This document shows positions 7,625-18,315 of a DNA stretch of 58,303 bases, piece after piece. The notes beneath the pieces were generated by a model. That model was not told the origin of the DNA. It searched no databases and saw nothing but the letters and a program-made list of their open reading frames with translations. The translations under genes were made by a program, and so were the position numbers. The DNA is from Bowdeniella nasicola (GTDB taxonomy: Bacteria > Actinomycetota > Actinomycetes > Actinomycetales > Actinomycetaceae): NCBI RefSeq assembly GCF_900107735.1, contig NZ_FNQV01000015.1, positions 1 through 58,303 on the forward strand, given 5' to 3'. Numbering within the stretch: the first letter of the stretch is position 1; every line of letters begins with the position of its first letter.

Positions 7625-9208
7625 ATGTCCCCCTCACCGCTTGTCGTTGCGATCATCGGCGCCGGGCCTCGCGGCCTGAATTGCCTCCAGTCTCTTGCCA
7701 GCGCGTGGCGCGACCTCGATCGCCCCATCGACGTTCACCTCTTCGGCGCCCTCGATGCCGACGGCGTGCGCGTCGCAGGAGCCGGTAGTGCCTTCGCGCC
7801 CGATCAACCCGACTTCCTCCGTTTGAACGCCAAGCGGAGCATCATCGACATGTTCTACCCGGCTCGACGCGACGGCGTTGAGCCGATCGGCGTGACGTTT
7901 TCAGATTGGCTCGACGACGTAGATCCGGCCTGGCACGGCGTCGATTATCCGCCGCGCGCCCGCGTCGGGACCTACCTTGGCGAGAGCTATCGGTTCCTGC
8001 GCTCGCGCCTACCCGCCACCATGCACCTCACCGAACACGGCCCGGCGACCGCGGTGCGGCGAGCGAACGATGGCGGCTGGGAAGTCGAAAGTGATGCCGC
8101 GACCGTCTACGCCCATGAAGTCATGCTCGCGCTCGGGCACTCCACTGATCGGCCCGCTGCGCTGAGCCCGGAGGTCGTCGCGCCCATCCCTGTGATCGGA
8201 GCGGTCTATCCCGTGAGCCGGCTCGAGGCGATCAGACCGGGCGCGACTGTCGTCGTGCGCGGCGCGGCCCTCACCTTTATCGACGCCTCGCTCGCGCTCA
8301 CCGAGGGCCGCGGCGGCAGCTTCGAACGTGACGAGGACGGTCGCCTGCACTACCGGCGCGGCGACAACGAACCCGCAGCGATCCTCCCGATCGCTCGCCA
8401 GGGCAGATTCCTCGACGTCAAGCCCCCGGCCGGACTGCTCGCCACCTTGATTGGCGAAGACGGCGTCGCTCGTGCGGATGCGAGCGTACGCGCTTCGCAG
8501 GATCCGCTGGAGCTGCTCTCACGCATCGGCGCCATCATCGAGGAGGCCGGCGGCGATTCCGCCGAGGCGATGACCGATCCCGAGCCCGCGCCGAGTGAAG
8601 CGACCGCCCAGCTGCGAACCTCGATCGAGGTCGCGCGCGGCCGGCAAGAATCGAGCCAGGGGCCAATCGTCGGCGCGGTGTGGACGACGATGTATGACGC
8701 GATTATTGAAACGCTCGCGCATCGCGAGTGGCCCGATGAGCAGTGGCGAGAATTCCTGCGGGTCGATGCCCTGATGGAACGCCGCGGTTTTGGGCCGCCG
8801 CCGATCAACGGGGAGAAACTCCTTGCCTTAATTGAGGCGGGCATCGTCGATACATCCTGGCTTGATGCCGGCATCGGACAGGGCGAGCTCACCGAGCAAG
8901 AGCGCTTGGTCGACGTCGTGATCGACGCTGTCTTGCCGCCGTCGGGATTCTGGTCCGGCGCCTATCCCGCGCTCGCGCCGATCGAGGAATACCTTGGTGT
9001 GTTCGCCGCGAAGGGGGCGGGCGGCGAGCGTCGTGGCGTCCGTATCGCGCCCGACGCCTCGGTGCTCTCGGCGGCCGGCGAGCCCATCCCGGGCCTCGCC
9101 GCGGTCGGGCGGATTACCAATGACTGGGTGCTCGGCCACGACACGCTCGAGCGGCGGATGGATCCCCGCCCGGAGCGCTGGGCGCAGCGCCTGGCTCAGG
9201 CGCCGTAG
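7625..9208 (+). CDS. FAD/NAD(P)-binding protein
   Basis: 527-residue protein with an N-terminal dinucleotide-binding motif (VVAIIGAGPRGLNCLQSLA). It resembles the large actinobacterial FAD-NAD(P)-binding family rather than a defined enzyme. LRLNAKRSIIDMFYP and the C-terminal AAVGRITNDWVLGHDTL are typical of that group. It probably carries out a flavin-dependent redox reaction in the cytoplasm; substrate unknown. Leaderless-type start at 7625. Its 3' end overlaps the convergent peptidase gene by 13 bases. Confidence 0.75.
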   Translation: MSPSPLVVAIIGAGPRGLNCLQSLASAWRDLDRPIDVHLFGALDADGVRVAGAGSAFAPDQPDFLRLNAKRSIIDMFYPARRDGVEPIGVTFSDWLDDVDPAWHGVDYPPRARVGTYLGESYRFLRSRLPATMHLTEHGPATAVRRANDGGWEVESDAATVYAHEVMLALGHSTDRPAALSPEVVAPIPVIGAVYPVSRLEAIRPGATVVVRGAALTFIDASLALTEGRGGSFERDEDGRLHYRRGDNEPAAILPIARQGRFLDVKPPAGLLATLIGEDGVARADASVRASQDPLELLSRIGAIIEEAGGDSAEAMTDPEPAPSEATAQLRTSIEVARGRQESSQGPIVGAVWTTMYDAIIETLAHREWPDEQWREFLRVDALMERRGFGPPPINGEKLLALIEAGIVDTSWLDAGIGQGELTEQERLVDVVIDAVLPPSGFWSGAYPALAPIEEYLGVFAAKGAGGERRGVRIAPDASVLSAAGEPIPGLAAVGRITNDWVLGHDTLERRMDPRPERWAQRLAQAP

Positions 9209-10239
9209 TCGGCGAAAACCCGCCGGGCCGCGCCGTCGAGCGTCAGCTGACCACCGTGCGGCACGATCCACTGCGGGCGGGTGTGCCCGAACGGCACACC
9301 GGCGACACCAACGACGTGTGGCGCGTAGGTGGCGAGCGCCTCGCCCGTCAGCCGAATGAGGTCGGCGCGATAGGTGGCAGCTTCCTCAGGCGTGGGGGAG
9401 TGGGTGAATGACGTCGCGGGCGGCCGCGCAAAGACGAGGCCGGCGAGCCGTTCCAGGACGCCGCGAATCCCGAGCGCCCGCAGGAACTCGAAGTAGTACG
9501 CCTGCGAGATGATCTCCTCGCTGGTTTCCAGCAGCAGGATCGCGCCATCGAGGTAATCGTCCCTCGGGAACGTCCCCGCCAGCAGGATGTCTTTCAGGAC
9601 TTCGACGCAGCCCCCGTAGGTGTGCCCACTGACGCGCACCTCAGGCCCGAACCACTGCCAGTCCTCGGTGGGGCGGCGCTCGCGAACGTCGGTGAGCGCG
9701 CGCGGATCGAGCCAGTCGTAGCCGAAATCTTCGCTCTCACCCGGCTCGGTCAGCTCGAGCTCGCCGCCGTCCCGCAACGCCGCGAGCAGCGAGGTCGCGT
9801 GCACCTCATCGACGTGCGGTCCCGGCCCGAGCTGCACCTGGGTCGAGCCGCCGTAAAAGCTTGCCACGCCCGCGCGCGTGAGAAACGTATGCAGGTGGGT
9901 GTTGTCGGAGTAGCCGCAGAAGAGTGTCGGGTGCTCCCGCGCGACGTCCACATCGAGGTGGGGGATGACGGTGATCTGGTCCTCGCCCCCGATCGTCACA
10001 AGGATCGCGCCGATGGACTCATCGCGCATCGCGGCCATGAGGTCGGCCGCCCTATCTTCCGGGCTCGCCCCGAGCCGCCGCGTCGTGGGGTATTCGACGA
10101 TTTCCGCGTCCGTGAGGGCCGTCAGCCGCGCCATCGCCTGTTCGTGGACGGCCGGCGCGAAACCAGGCGCCGCAAACGAGGGGGATAGGACCGCGATCGA
10201 CTGCCCGGCGGCGAGCTTCGGCGGGGAAATGAGTGTCAC
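9196..10239 (-). CDS. S66-family peptidase (LD-carboxypeptidase/MccF type)
   Basis: 347-residue serine peptidase of the S66 family, which includes L,D-carboxypeptidases of murein recycling and the microcin C self-immunity protein MccF. The N-terminus GQSIAVLSPSFAAPGF and the nucleophile region TLFCGYSDNTHLHTFLTRAG fit, as does GGCVEVLKDILLAGTF. Start GTG at 10239 overlaps the upstream acetyltransferase stop as GTGA, so translation is probably coupled; a longer frame to 10284 would run into that gene. The MccF-like C-terminal half (LLETSEEIISQAYYFEFLRALG) makes a detoxifying role possible. Murein turnover is the alternative. Confidence 0.8.
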   Translation of the reverse strand: MTLISPPKLAAGQSIAVLSPSFAAPGFAPAVHEQAMARLTALTDAEIVEYPTTRRLGASPEDRAADLMAAMRDESIGAILVTIGGEDQITVIPHLDVDVAREHPTLFCGYSDNTHLHTFLTRAGVASFYGGSTQVQLGPGPHVDEVHATSLLAALRDGGELELTEPGESEDFGYDWLDPRALTDVRERRPTEDWQWFGPEVRVSGHTYGGCVEVLKDILLAGTFPRDDYLDGAILLLETSEEIISQAYYFEFLRALGIRGVLERLAGLVFARPPATSFTHSPTPEEAATYRADLIRLTGEALATYAPHVVGVAGVPFGHTRPQWIVPHGGQLTLDGAARRVFADYGA

Positions 10240-10814
10240 AGCGCAGCCAGACGCTCGGTCAGCCCGAGCTTGACGGTCGGCCACTCAGCCGCGGTGATGG
10301 AGTAGACGGCCGTATCGCGCAGCACGCCCGAGACGATTCGGTGCGAGCGCAGCACCCCGTCGCGCTTCGCCCCGAGTTTCTCGATTGCGCGCCGCGAACG
10401 GAAGTTATGGAAGTGCGCCCGAAACTCCACGGCGATGCAATCGAGCTCCTCAAAGGCGCGGGTCAGCAGCAACAGTTTCGTCTCGGGGTTGACGTGGCTG
10501 CCCTGCGCCTCGCGCGCGATCCATGTGTGGCCGGATTCGACCCGACGATTGGCCGCGTCGATATTCATGAACGTCGTCATCCCGACGACGCTCTTCTCAT
10601 CTTCGATCACATAGGGCGCCATGAGCCCCTGCACCTTGAGTTCCAGTCGCCGCGCGATCTCGGCAGCCATATCGCTCGGTTGTGGAACCGGCGCGTACCA
10701 CAGCCCGGTCACTCCTTCGGCGGCGCGCGCTAGCGCAGCCTCATCGCTCTCGTGTAGCCCCCTCAGGCGGACGCGTTGGCCGGTCAAGGGAGGCGTCGCC
10801 GCAAACTCGGTCAT
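10236..10814 (-). CDS. GNAT-family acetyltransferase (RimJ-like)
   Basis: 192-residue N-acetyltransferase resembling the RimJ/RimL group. It opens with TGQRVRLRGLHESDEAAL. Then come VVGMTTFMNIDAANRRVESGHTWIA and the acetyl-CoA-binding end CIAVEFRAHFHNFRSRRAIEKLGAKRDGVLR, given here as separate recognisable blocks. Targets could be an N-terminal amino group or a small amine. Start 10814 is supported by TACACT six bases upstream; the frame continues to 11183 but there it runs antisense to the uridine kinase gene. Cotranscribed with the S66 peptidase. Confidence 0.8.
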   Translation of the reverse strand: MTEFAATPPLTGQRVRLRGLHESDEAALARAAEGVTGLWYAPVPQPSDMAAEIARRLELKVQGLMAPYVIEDEKSVVGMTTFMNIDAANRRVESGHTWIAREAQGSHVNPETKLLLLTRAFEELDCIAVEFRAHFHNFRSRRAIEKLGAKRDGVLRSHRIVSGVLRDTAVYSITAAEWPTVKLGLTERLAAL

Positions 10815-10820
10815 GGCGTC

Positions 10821-10826
10821 AGTGTA
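10821..10826 (-). promoter_or_regulatory. Leaderless-type -10 element
   Basis: TACACT on the minus strand, six bases before the ATG at 10814. Confidence 0.6.
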
Positions 10827-10913
10827 GGGCTCCCTCACAGCCGCGACCAGGCCGCTGAAGGAGTGACAAGGGGGTAAATTTGGGTGAGACCAATTCTTGG
10901 CGGAAGGGCTAAC

Positions 10914-11525
10914 GTGTCGACACTGGTAGTCGGAGTCGCGGGTGGAACCGGTAGCGGAAAAACGACGCTGACGCGGGCGCTGATCGAGCGCTTCCCGGGA
11001 AAGACGAGCGTCATCTTTCACGACAATTACTACAAGCGTCACGATGAGTTGACCTACGCGGAGCGCTCCAAGCTCAACTACGACTCTCCCGAGGCCTTCG
11101 ATAACGCCCTCATGGTCGAGCAGATGAAGCACCTCATCGCCGGAAACCCCATCGATTGCCCGGTCTATGACTACACCATCCATAACCGCTCGGAAGAAAC
11201 CCAGCGCATCGATCCCGCCCCCGTCCTCATCGTCGAGGGCATCCTCATCTTCGCCGAACCCGAGATCTGCGACCTCATCGACATCAAGCTCTACGTCGAC
11301 ACCGATGCCGACGTGCGCATCCTGCGCCGTATCAAACGCGACGTCGTCGAGCGCGGCCGCACCCTGGAATCAGTCGAAAAGCAGTACCTCACGACGGTGA
11401 AGCCGATGCACGAGCTCTATGTGGAGCCATCCAAGGGCCGAGCGGATCTCATCATCCCCGAGGGTGGCCATAACCTCGTCGCCCTCGACATGCTTATCCA
11501 CCGAATCGATCGCCAGCTCGCCTAG
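10914..11525 (+). CDS. udk: Uridine kinase
   Basis: 203-residue pyrimidine-salvage enzyme that phosphorylates uridine and cytidine. The P-loop is GVAGGTGSGKTTL. The uridine-binding segment HDNYYKRHDELT and IVEGILIF follow in the usual order, and the lid has RRIKRDVVERGR. Length is normal for the family (about 200-215). I choose GTG at 10914, preceded by GGAAGGG, over GTG at 10884. A TAAATT at 10875-10880 could be the -10 of a short-leader transcript. The stop is shared with the convergent MFS gene in a four-base CTAG. Confidence 0.92.
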   Translation: MSTLVVGVAGGTGSGKTTLTRALIERFPGKTSVIFHDNYYKRHDELTYAERSKLNYDSPEAFDNALMVEQMKHLIAGNPIDCPVYDYTIHNRSEETQRIDPAPVLIVEGILIFAEPEICDLIDIKLYVDTDADVRILRRIKRDVVERGRTLESVEKQYLTTVKPMHELYVEPSKGRADLIIPEGGHNLVALDMLIHRIDRQLA

Positions 11526-12784
11526 GGGTTCTGCGCGCCGGTCTCCCACTCGTCGGGGCGCCCAATCGAGCGGATCGATGGGGTAAAAACGGACATCAGC
11601 CAGCCGGTGACAAACAGCGAAATCATGACGATCATCGTCGGCACGTGCCCCCAGTGGTCGAGCCCGAGGCCGGCGAGGAGGGGAGCGAAGGGCATGAGTC
11701 CCATGGTGACCATCCCCATGACCGAGGTGATCGCCCCCATTTTCGAGTTGGGGATCATCGCCATGAAGTAGCCGCCGAGCGCTGAGTTCACCGGGCCGAG
11801 CGCGATAGCTCCGAGGCACGCTGCCGCAATAATGACCGGTATCGATGAGGTGATGGCGAGGAGTGCATTGAAAGCAACGGTCCACCCGATCCCGACGACA
11901 AAAATCGTTCCGACGCGCATGCGTGCGGTGATGCTGGGTGCCGCGAACGACCCCAGCAGCATCCCCACGCCGAGGGCCGCACTCACGAAACCAATCGTTT
12001 CGGGACCGACGCCGCGGTTGCGCAGTGATAGGACGAGCGTTGAGAACACGCCATTGATCCCAATATTGAGCAGGGCAGCAATGGCGATAAACCGTTGCAC
12101 CGTCGAGTGGGCTTTGAGCCACGCGACGCCCTCCCTGACCTGGGCGCGCCACGTCGTTGGTTCGGCATCGGGGGAGCGCGGCGTGAGGTCCGTTCGGATG
12201 AGGCGGGTCGTCCCCCATGCCATCGCGTGGCCGATCGTTTCCGCGATGAAGGGAGCAACGGTCGACAATGCGAGAAGAAAACCGCCCAGCGGGCCGGAGG
12301 CCAGGGACAGCACGGCCTCGCGTCCCTGGTTCGCCGCCAAGGCGGACGGTAGTTGCTCCTTGCGCACGAGTTGTTTGATCACCGTGTTCGAGACCGCGCC
12401 AAAGATCCCTGAGCGGGCTCCCGCAACGAGAGCGAGGACGAGGAGCGAGGCAAACGTGAGCAGGTCGGTTAGATAGAGGATGGCCCCAGTTCCCCACGTC
12501 ACCAATCCCACAACATGCCCGAGCAGCAGCAGATTTTTGCGGTCCATCCGATCCGCCAGCAGCCCACCGGGAACCATGAGCCCCACACTCGCCGCCGACG
12601 AGACGAATCCGATGACCCCTGCTTGAGTGAGGGATCCGGTGACGGCGAGGGTGATGAGGGGCATCGCGAAAGCACGAATGGCGGAGCCCGCATCGGCGAT
12701 GAAATCGCCGATGAACCATAGAAGGTAATCGCGGTTACGCCACAGGCTGGGACCGCCCTTTGGTGGCATGTCGTGGTTGGTCAT
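11522..12784 (-). CDS. MFS transporter
   Basis: 420-residue major facilitator protein with about 12 predicted membrane helices. Its opening (SLWRNRDYLLWFIGDFIADAGSAIRAFAMPL) and the loop GGLLADRMDRKNLL are typical of drug/macrolide exporters of the MefA-like group. Start 12784 is chosen because TACTCT lies six bases upstream; a frame reaching 13252 is antisense to the regulator gene. It is divergent from an ArsR-like regulator with a palindromic operator between them, so it is probably an inducible efflux pump. Substrate unknown. Confidence 0.88.
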   Translation of the reverse strand: MTNHDMPPKGGPSLWRNRDYLLWFIGDFIADAGSAIRAFAMPLITLAVTGSLTQAGVIGFVSSAASVGLMVPGGLLADRMDRKNLLLLGHVVGLVTWGTGAILYLTDLLTFASLLVLALVAGARSGIFGAVSNTVIKQLVRKEQLPSALAANQGREAVLSLASGPLGGFLLALSTVAPFIAETIGHAMAWGTTRLIRTDLTPRSPDAEPTTWRAQVREGVAWLKAHSTVQRFIAIAALLNIGINGVFSTLVLSLRNRGVGPETIGFVSAALGVGMLLGSFAAPSITARMRVGTIFVVGIGWTVAFNALLAITSSIPVIIAAACLGAIALGPVNSALGGYFMAMIPNSKMGAITSVMGMVTMGLMPFAPLLAGLGLDHWGHVPTMIVMISLFVTGWLMSVFTPSIRSIGRPDEWETGAQNP

Positions 12785-12790
12785 GACCTC

Positions 12791-12796
12791 AGAGTA
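12791..12796 (-). promoter_or_regulatory. Leaderless-type -10 element
   Basis: TACTCT on the minus strand, six bases before the MFS start at 12784. Confidence 0.6.
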
Positions 12797-12815
12797 GAAA
12801 GGAAAAATGAGATAT

Positions 12816-12833
12816 GCAAGATTTCTTGCGCAA
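12816..12833. promoter_or_regulatory. Candidate operator between MFS gene and regulator
   Basis: GCAAGA-TT-TCTTGC at 12816-12829 is a perfect inverted repeat with two-base spacer. It overlaps a second palindrome, TTGCGCAA (12826-12833). It lies between the two divergent -10 elements, where a repressor could block both. Binding by the adjacent regulator is inference. Confidence 0.55.
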
Positions 12834-12862
12834 TGTTTGTGGAATAAAAGGTGCGATGCTTT

Positions 12863-12868
12863 TACCAT
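12863..12868 (+). promoter_or_regulatory. Leaderless-type -10 element
   Basis: TACCAT, six bases before the ATG at 12875. Confidence 0.6.
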
Positions 12869-12874
12869 GGTCGT

Positions 12875-13468
12875 ATGGAGACTCGCGATGCCGATGTGAT
12901 CAAGTGTCTGCTCAACCCTGTTCGGTACGACCTTTTCATTGGGCTGCAGTTGCGGCAGGAGCCGCAACGGGTCTCGGACTTGGCCGCTCTTGTCGAAAAG
13001 CCGGTCAACTCGGTGTCTTATCACCTGTCCGAATTGGAGCGCCGCGGCCTGGTGCGTAAGGTTGCACCCGAGCCCGGCCGCGATTCGCGCGAGACTCGGT
13101 ATGTCGCGCGTGATGAGGGTTTGTTTGTTCACCTCGACAGGGATGACGACGAGGCCGCTCCGCTCGTTGCTGCGGTATCCCAGCTCCTTCAAGGGGAAGC
13201 CGCTTTGGTGGCTCGCTATCGCAAGCGAGCGATGGCTCGCGCTGGCGATCATGCTGATCGAATCAATGTTGGGCAGTACTTCCTATATCTAACCGATGAG
13301 CAGGAAAAACAACTGCACGATGACTTAGAGGACATTTTTGAGCGAGCCCGGCAGGCGAGTGATGCCAACAGGGACGCTGCTGGCGAATCCGGCGAGTATT
13401 CGCGTTCATTCCTTCGTCTCGAATTCTTCCCCTTGCTCGACGAGGAGGGGAAAGACGCGAACGGCTGA
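12875..13468 (+). CDS. ArsR-like winged-helix transcriptional regulator
   Basis: 197-residue regulator. A winged helix-turn-helix occupies residues ~8-70: CLLNPVRYDLFIGLQ, then RVSDLAALVEKPVNSVSYHL and SELERRGLVRKV. A longer, charged C-terminal part (residues 90-197) may hold the ligand-binding or dimer region. It is larger than minimal ArsR proteins and resembles the HTH_20 group. Start 12875 follows TACCAT by six bases; an in-frame ATG at 12851 is less likely. Divergence from the MFS pump suggests local control of that pump and of itself. Confidence 0.8.
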   Translation: METRDADVIKCLLNPVRYDLFIGLQLRQEPQRVSDLAALVEKPVNSVSYHLSELERRGLVRKVAPEPGRDSRETRYVARDEGLFVHLDRDDDEAAPLVAAVSQLLQGEAALVARYRKRAMARAGDHADRINVGQYFLYLTDEQEKQLHDDLEDIFERARQASDANRDAAGESGEYSRSFLRLEFFPLLDEEGKDANG

Positions 13469-15768
<2,300 letters not shown>

Positions 15769-15784
15769 CGCCAGGTCTCCAGTG

Positions 15785-15819
15785 CTTCGGCCCGGTCACC
15801 AGTGGTGGCCGGGCCGAAG
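15785..15819. terminator. Bidirectional hairpin between convergent genes
   Basis: CTTCGGCCCGG (15785-15795) pairs perfectly with CCGGGCCGAAG (15809-15819). CACC/GGTG inside extends the stem and leaves a three-base AGT loop. It lies between the ends of icd and the glycosyltransferase gene and can serve both. Confidence 0.8.
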
Positions 15820-15822
15820 GCC

Positions 15823-16842
15823 TTACAGGCCGTGTGCCGCGATTTGCTCCTGGAAACTGCGCCACATGTGGTGATTGGTGAACGAGCCAAGAACGTGATC
15901 GTGGGTGGTGCGGGCTTGTCGTTGCCGCCGCTCGTCGTCCGAAACTAACTCCGATACCGCGGCGCGCCACCCGGCGCTGTCCGCCACGTCAACGAGGGTC
16001 GCGTTCTCTTCCGAGAAGTACTCTCGCATCGCGGTCGTCCCCGTCACGATGAGTGCGGCGCCAGCGGCTCCGGCGTCGAGTGCCACCGATTGTCCGGTCG
16101 GGTAGGCGAGTTCTTTCGTAGGAACCGCAACGACGCGCGCCCGCCGGATCAGGTTTCGATACTCGTCATAGGGCACGACCCCCTTCACCTCGACGTTAGT
16201 AGGAATGTCGAGGTCCCGGATATTCGCCTCCTGGCACAGCAGCGTGATGGGTACGTCCAAGTCACGCACACCGTCGAAGAACGTGCGATAGTCCCGCCCA
16301 TGGTCGAAGCCTGCGGCCAGCACCGGAATATCTCGGGGCGCGTCGGCCTCGTGCAGGAAGTTTCGGGGCTCGCAGCCAAAGGGAATCGATCCGAGTTGCT
16401 CCGGCGAGAACCCGGCGTCTTCGAGAATAGGAATCTGGTTGCGGCTGAGGGTCAAGATGAGATCCACTGAGCGGAAGCGGTGGACGAGCTTTCGTGCTTC
16501 GTTCGTGGGCTTTGTTTGGAGCCAGTGCGCCAGCCAACACGAGATCATGACGAGGGGACGTGAACGGTAGGGAGGTAGCGAGCGGCCTTTGAGTATTGCT
16601 GCTGCCTGCGTTGCGTGTTCCAACAGGCCGACGACGATATCGCTGCCTCGAAGAGCCTTGGCTGCGGCGATCGCGGGATAAAAGTCGATTCCGCTGCGGT
16701 GATGGACGACGTTCCTGGCTTTGATGACGGCCCGGCTCGTGGGAGTTGAAATGCCGCGAGCGGTGATATCGAGGTCGGCAAGAATGTCCGTACCGTAGGG
16801 GCCTTTGCTGATGTCACTCAAGAATGCGTACGTGCTCCTCAC
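15823..16842 (-). CDS. Glycosyltransferase, GT4-like
   Basis: 339-residue protein with a GT-B-type organisation. The N-terminal half has SDIVVGLLEHATQAAAIL. The C-terminal half has GFSPEQLGSIPFGCEP, VLAAGFDHGRDYRTFFDGVR and the donor-site-like ELAYPTGQSVALDAGAAGAALIV. It probably moves a sugar onto a cell-envelope glycan or lipid. Start is GTG at 16842, six bases after TAACCT. No other glycan gene is adjacent; a second glycosyltransferase lies at 19168 beyond the ABC transporter. Confidence 0.75.
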   Translation of the reverse strand: MRSTYAFLSDISKGPYGTDILADLDITARGISTPTSRAVIKARNVVHHRSGIDFYPAIAAAKALRGSDIVVGLLEHATQAAAILKGRSLPPYRSRPLVMISCWLAHWLQTKPTNEARKLVHRFRSVDLILTLSRNQIPILEDAGFSPEQLGSIPFGCEPRNFLHEADAPRDIPVLAAGFDHGRDYRTFFDGVRDLDVPITLLCQEANIRDLDIPTNVEVKGVVPYDEYRNLIRRARVVAVPTKELAYPTGQSVALDAGAAGAALIVTGTTAMREYFSEENATLVDVADSAGWRAAVSELVSDDERRQRQARTTHDHVLGSFTNHHMWRSFQEQIAAHGL

Positions 16843-16848
16843 ACCCCG

Positions 16849-16854
16849 AGGTTA
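16849..16854 (-). promoter_or_regulatory. Leaderless-type -10 element
   Basis: TAACCT on the minus strand, six bases before the GTG at 16842. Confidence 0.6.
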
Positions 16855-16867
16855 GCCGGTTCTTTGG

Positions 16868-16914
16868 CCAACACGTGAGGCCGACCGCGTGATGCGATCG
16901 GCCTCACGTGTTGG
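16868..16914. terminator. Long hairpin, probable terminator of the ABC operon
   Basis: A perfect 17-bp inverted repeat (arms 16868-16884 and 16898-16914) with a 13-base loop, just after the FtsX-like gene ends at 16924. No T-run follows. Confidence 0.65.
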
Positions 16915-16923
16915 GCGACTGTG

Positions 16924-18315
16924 TTAGTCGTTCGGGCGGTAATCCGCCGCAAGAATGCGCGATTCGATCGGCGAGCACGCAAGAGCTGCGGCAATCGACA
17001 TAGCGATGCCGGCCCCGACGATCGCGCCGATTGACGCGGTCGCCTTCAGCGGAGACCCAGCTGATGCCGACATTTGAGTCATGAACGGCATCGCGAGGAG
17101 GAGCCCCAGCGGAATTGAAATCGCTAGCGTCGTCACCATTGGCACAACGACCTGAGCGATTCGAGCCTTAGTAAAGACCGAGCGCGGGGTTCCCATGCGG
17201 GTGAGCGCGATCGTTTGTTCGCCACGATCGACCGTGGCGGACGCCTGATTGATGAGTGTGGACGTCGCCGCGAGCAGGAGCCCGATCGTGAGCGTGATGA
17301 TCGCGCCGGTGCGGATGTCGGCGAACTGGATCGCGAAGATCTCGGGCATGTCCTCAAAGTCCCCGGGCACCGCCAGCATGAACGCCGCAATAACGCCGAG
17401 CAAGGACACCGCCGACACGTTGCGCCAGGCACCCTTCGGGTCCGCGACCAGGCGACGCATCGCAACAAGGCGGCTCGGATTCGAGGTCCGGGCAAGCGGC
17501 CGCGCCACGAGCTGGATGACGAACGGTCCGACGAGGTTCACGGCGAACACGGCCCCAGCCAAGACGCCGCCGATTATGACGAACCCTGCGATATCGGAGC
17601 TACGGAGGTTGAAGGAACGAGCAACGAAAAGGAACGCCGCGATCGCACCAACGAGGATCGAAACCCGCCACCACGTCAGTGCGCGGGTCGACTCCCGACG
17701 AGCAACCCCGAGCGGCGAGATCCGCACGCGCTGCAAACCGATGATGGTCGACAGGGCCACGAGGAGCAGGATCGTCCCGATGACAGCGAGCGCCACCCAC
17801 GCTGGCATCAACATCTCTGAAGCGCGCAGCGGCTCTCCGAGGAAACTGACGGCGGACCACGCGGGAAGCGTCGCGAGCCACAGGACAGCGCCAATCGCAA
17901 TCCCGATTGCGGCCAGCACGAGTGATTCGATGACGCTCATGAGGATGACCTCCCCACCCGTCATGCCGATGAGGCGGAGCGCCGCAAGCCGGCGCGCTCG
18001 CCCGGAGGCCCCGAGCCTCGCCGCGGCACCACCCAGGGTGAGGATCGGAATGACAAGGATTGCGCACGCGATCGCCGCGAGCGAGGGATACATCGACGCG
18101 AGATTAGCCGTTGATTGCGGGAAATCGACCTTGCCGGCGGCCTCCACGAACGGCTCTGGCGGGTTGGCCGCGCGCGCCACGAACATCGACGTGCCGCCGG
18201 CGACGGTGAGCGCGAGCCAGCTGGTGACGGCGAACGCGAGGACGGCGAGCGCGTCCAGGCCCGAGCGGTTATCGCTCAGGCGGGATAACGCGAGGCGAGA
18301 GGAGAGCCCAATCAT
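16924..18315 (-). CDS. FtsX-like ABC transporter permease
   Basis: 463-residue membrane subunit with FtsX-like regions. Predicted membrane segments cluster at both ends, around an internal block (SRLVAMRRLVADPKGAWRNV) that marks the second permease unit. It works with the ATPase encoded immediately upstream. ATGA overlap (18312-18315) sets the start and couples translation. Such ATPase/permease pairs export or extract peptides and antibiotics, or act as sensors. Regulation by the nearby DesK/NarL-type pair at 20162 is plausible but unproven. Confidence 0.85.
   Translation of the reverse strand: MIGLSSRLALSRLSDNRSGLDALAVLAFAVTSWLALTVAGGTSMFVARAANPPEPFVEAAGKVDFPQSTANLASMYPSLAAIACAILVIPILTLGGAAARLGASGRARRLAALRLIGMTGGEVILMSVIESLVLAAIGIAIGAVLWLATLPAWSAVSFLGEPLRASEMLMPAWVALAVIGTILLLVALSTIIGLQRVRISPLGVARRESTRALTWWRVSILVGAIAAFLFVARSFNLRSSDIAGFVIIGGVLAGAVFAVNLVGPFVIQLVARPLARTSNPSRLVAMRRLVADPKGAWRNVSAVSLLGVIAAFMLAVPGDFEDMPEIFAIQFADIRTGAIITLTIGLLLAATSTLINQASATVDRGEQTIALTRMGTPRSVFTKARIAQVVVPMVTTLAISIPLGLLLAMPFMTQMSASAGSPLKATASIGAIVGAGIAMSIAAALACSPIESRILAADYRPND

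Noticed and set aside
10814-11183. Upstream extension of the acetyltransferase frame
   Set aside because: Antisense to uridine kinase; the fold begins at 10814.
12784-13252. Upstream extension of the MFS frame
   Set aside because: It is antisense to the regulator gene, has no membrane-protein character, and the leaderless promoter fixes 12784.
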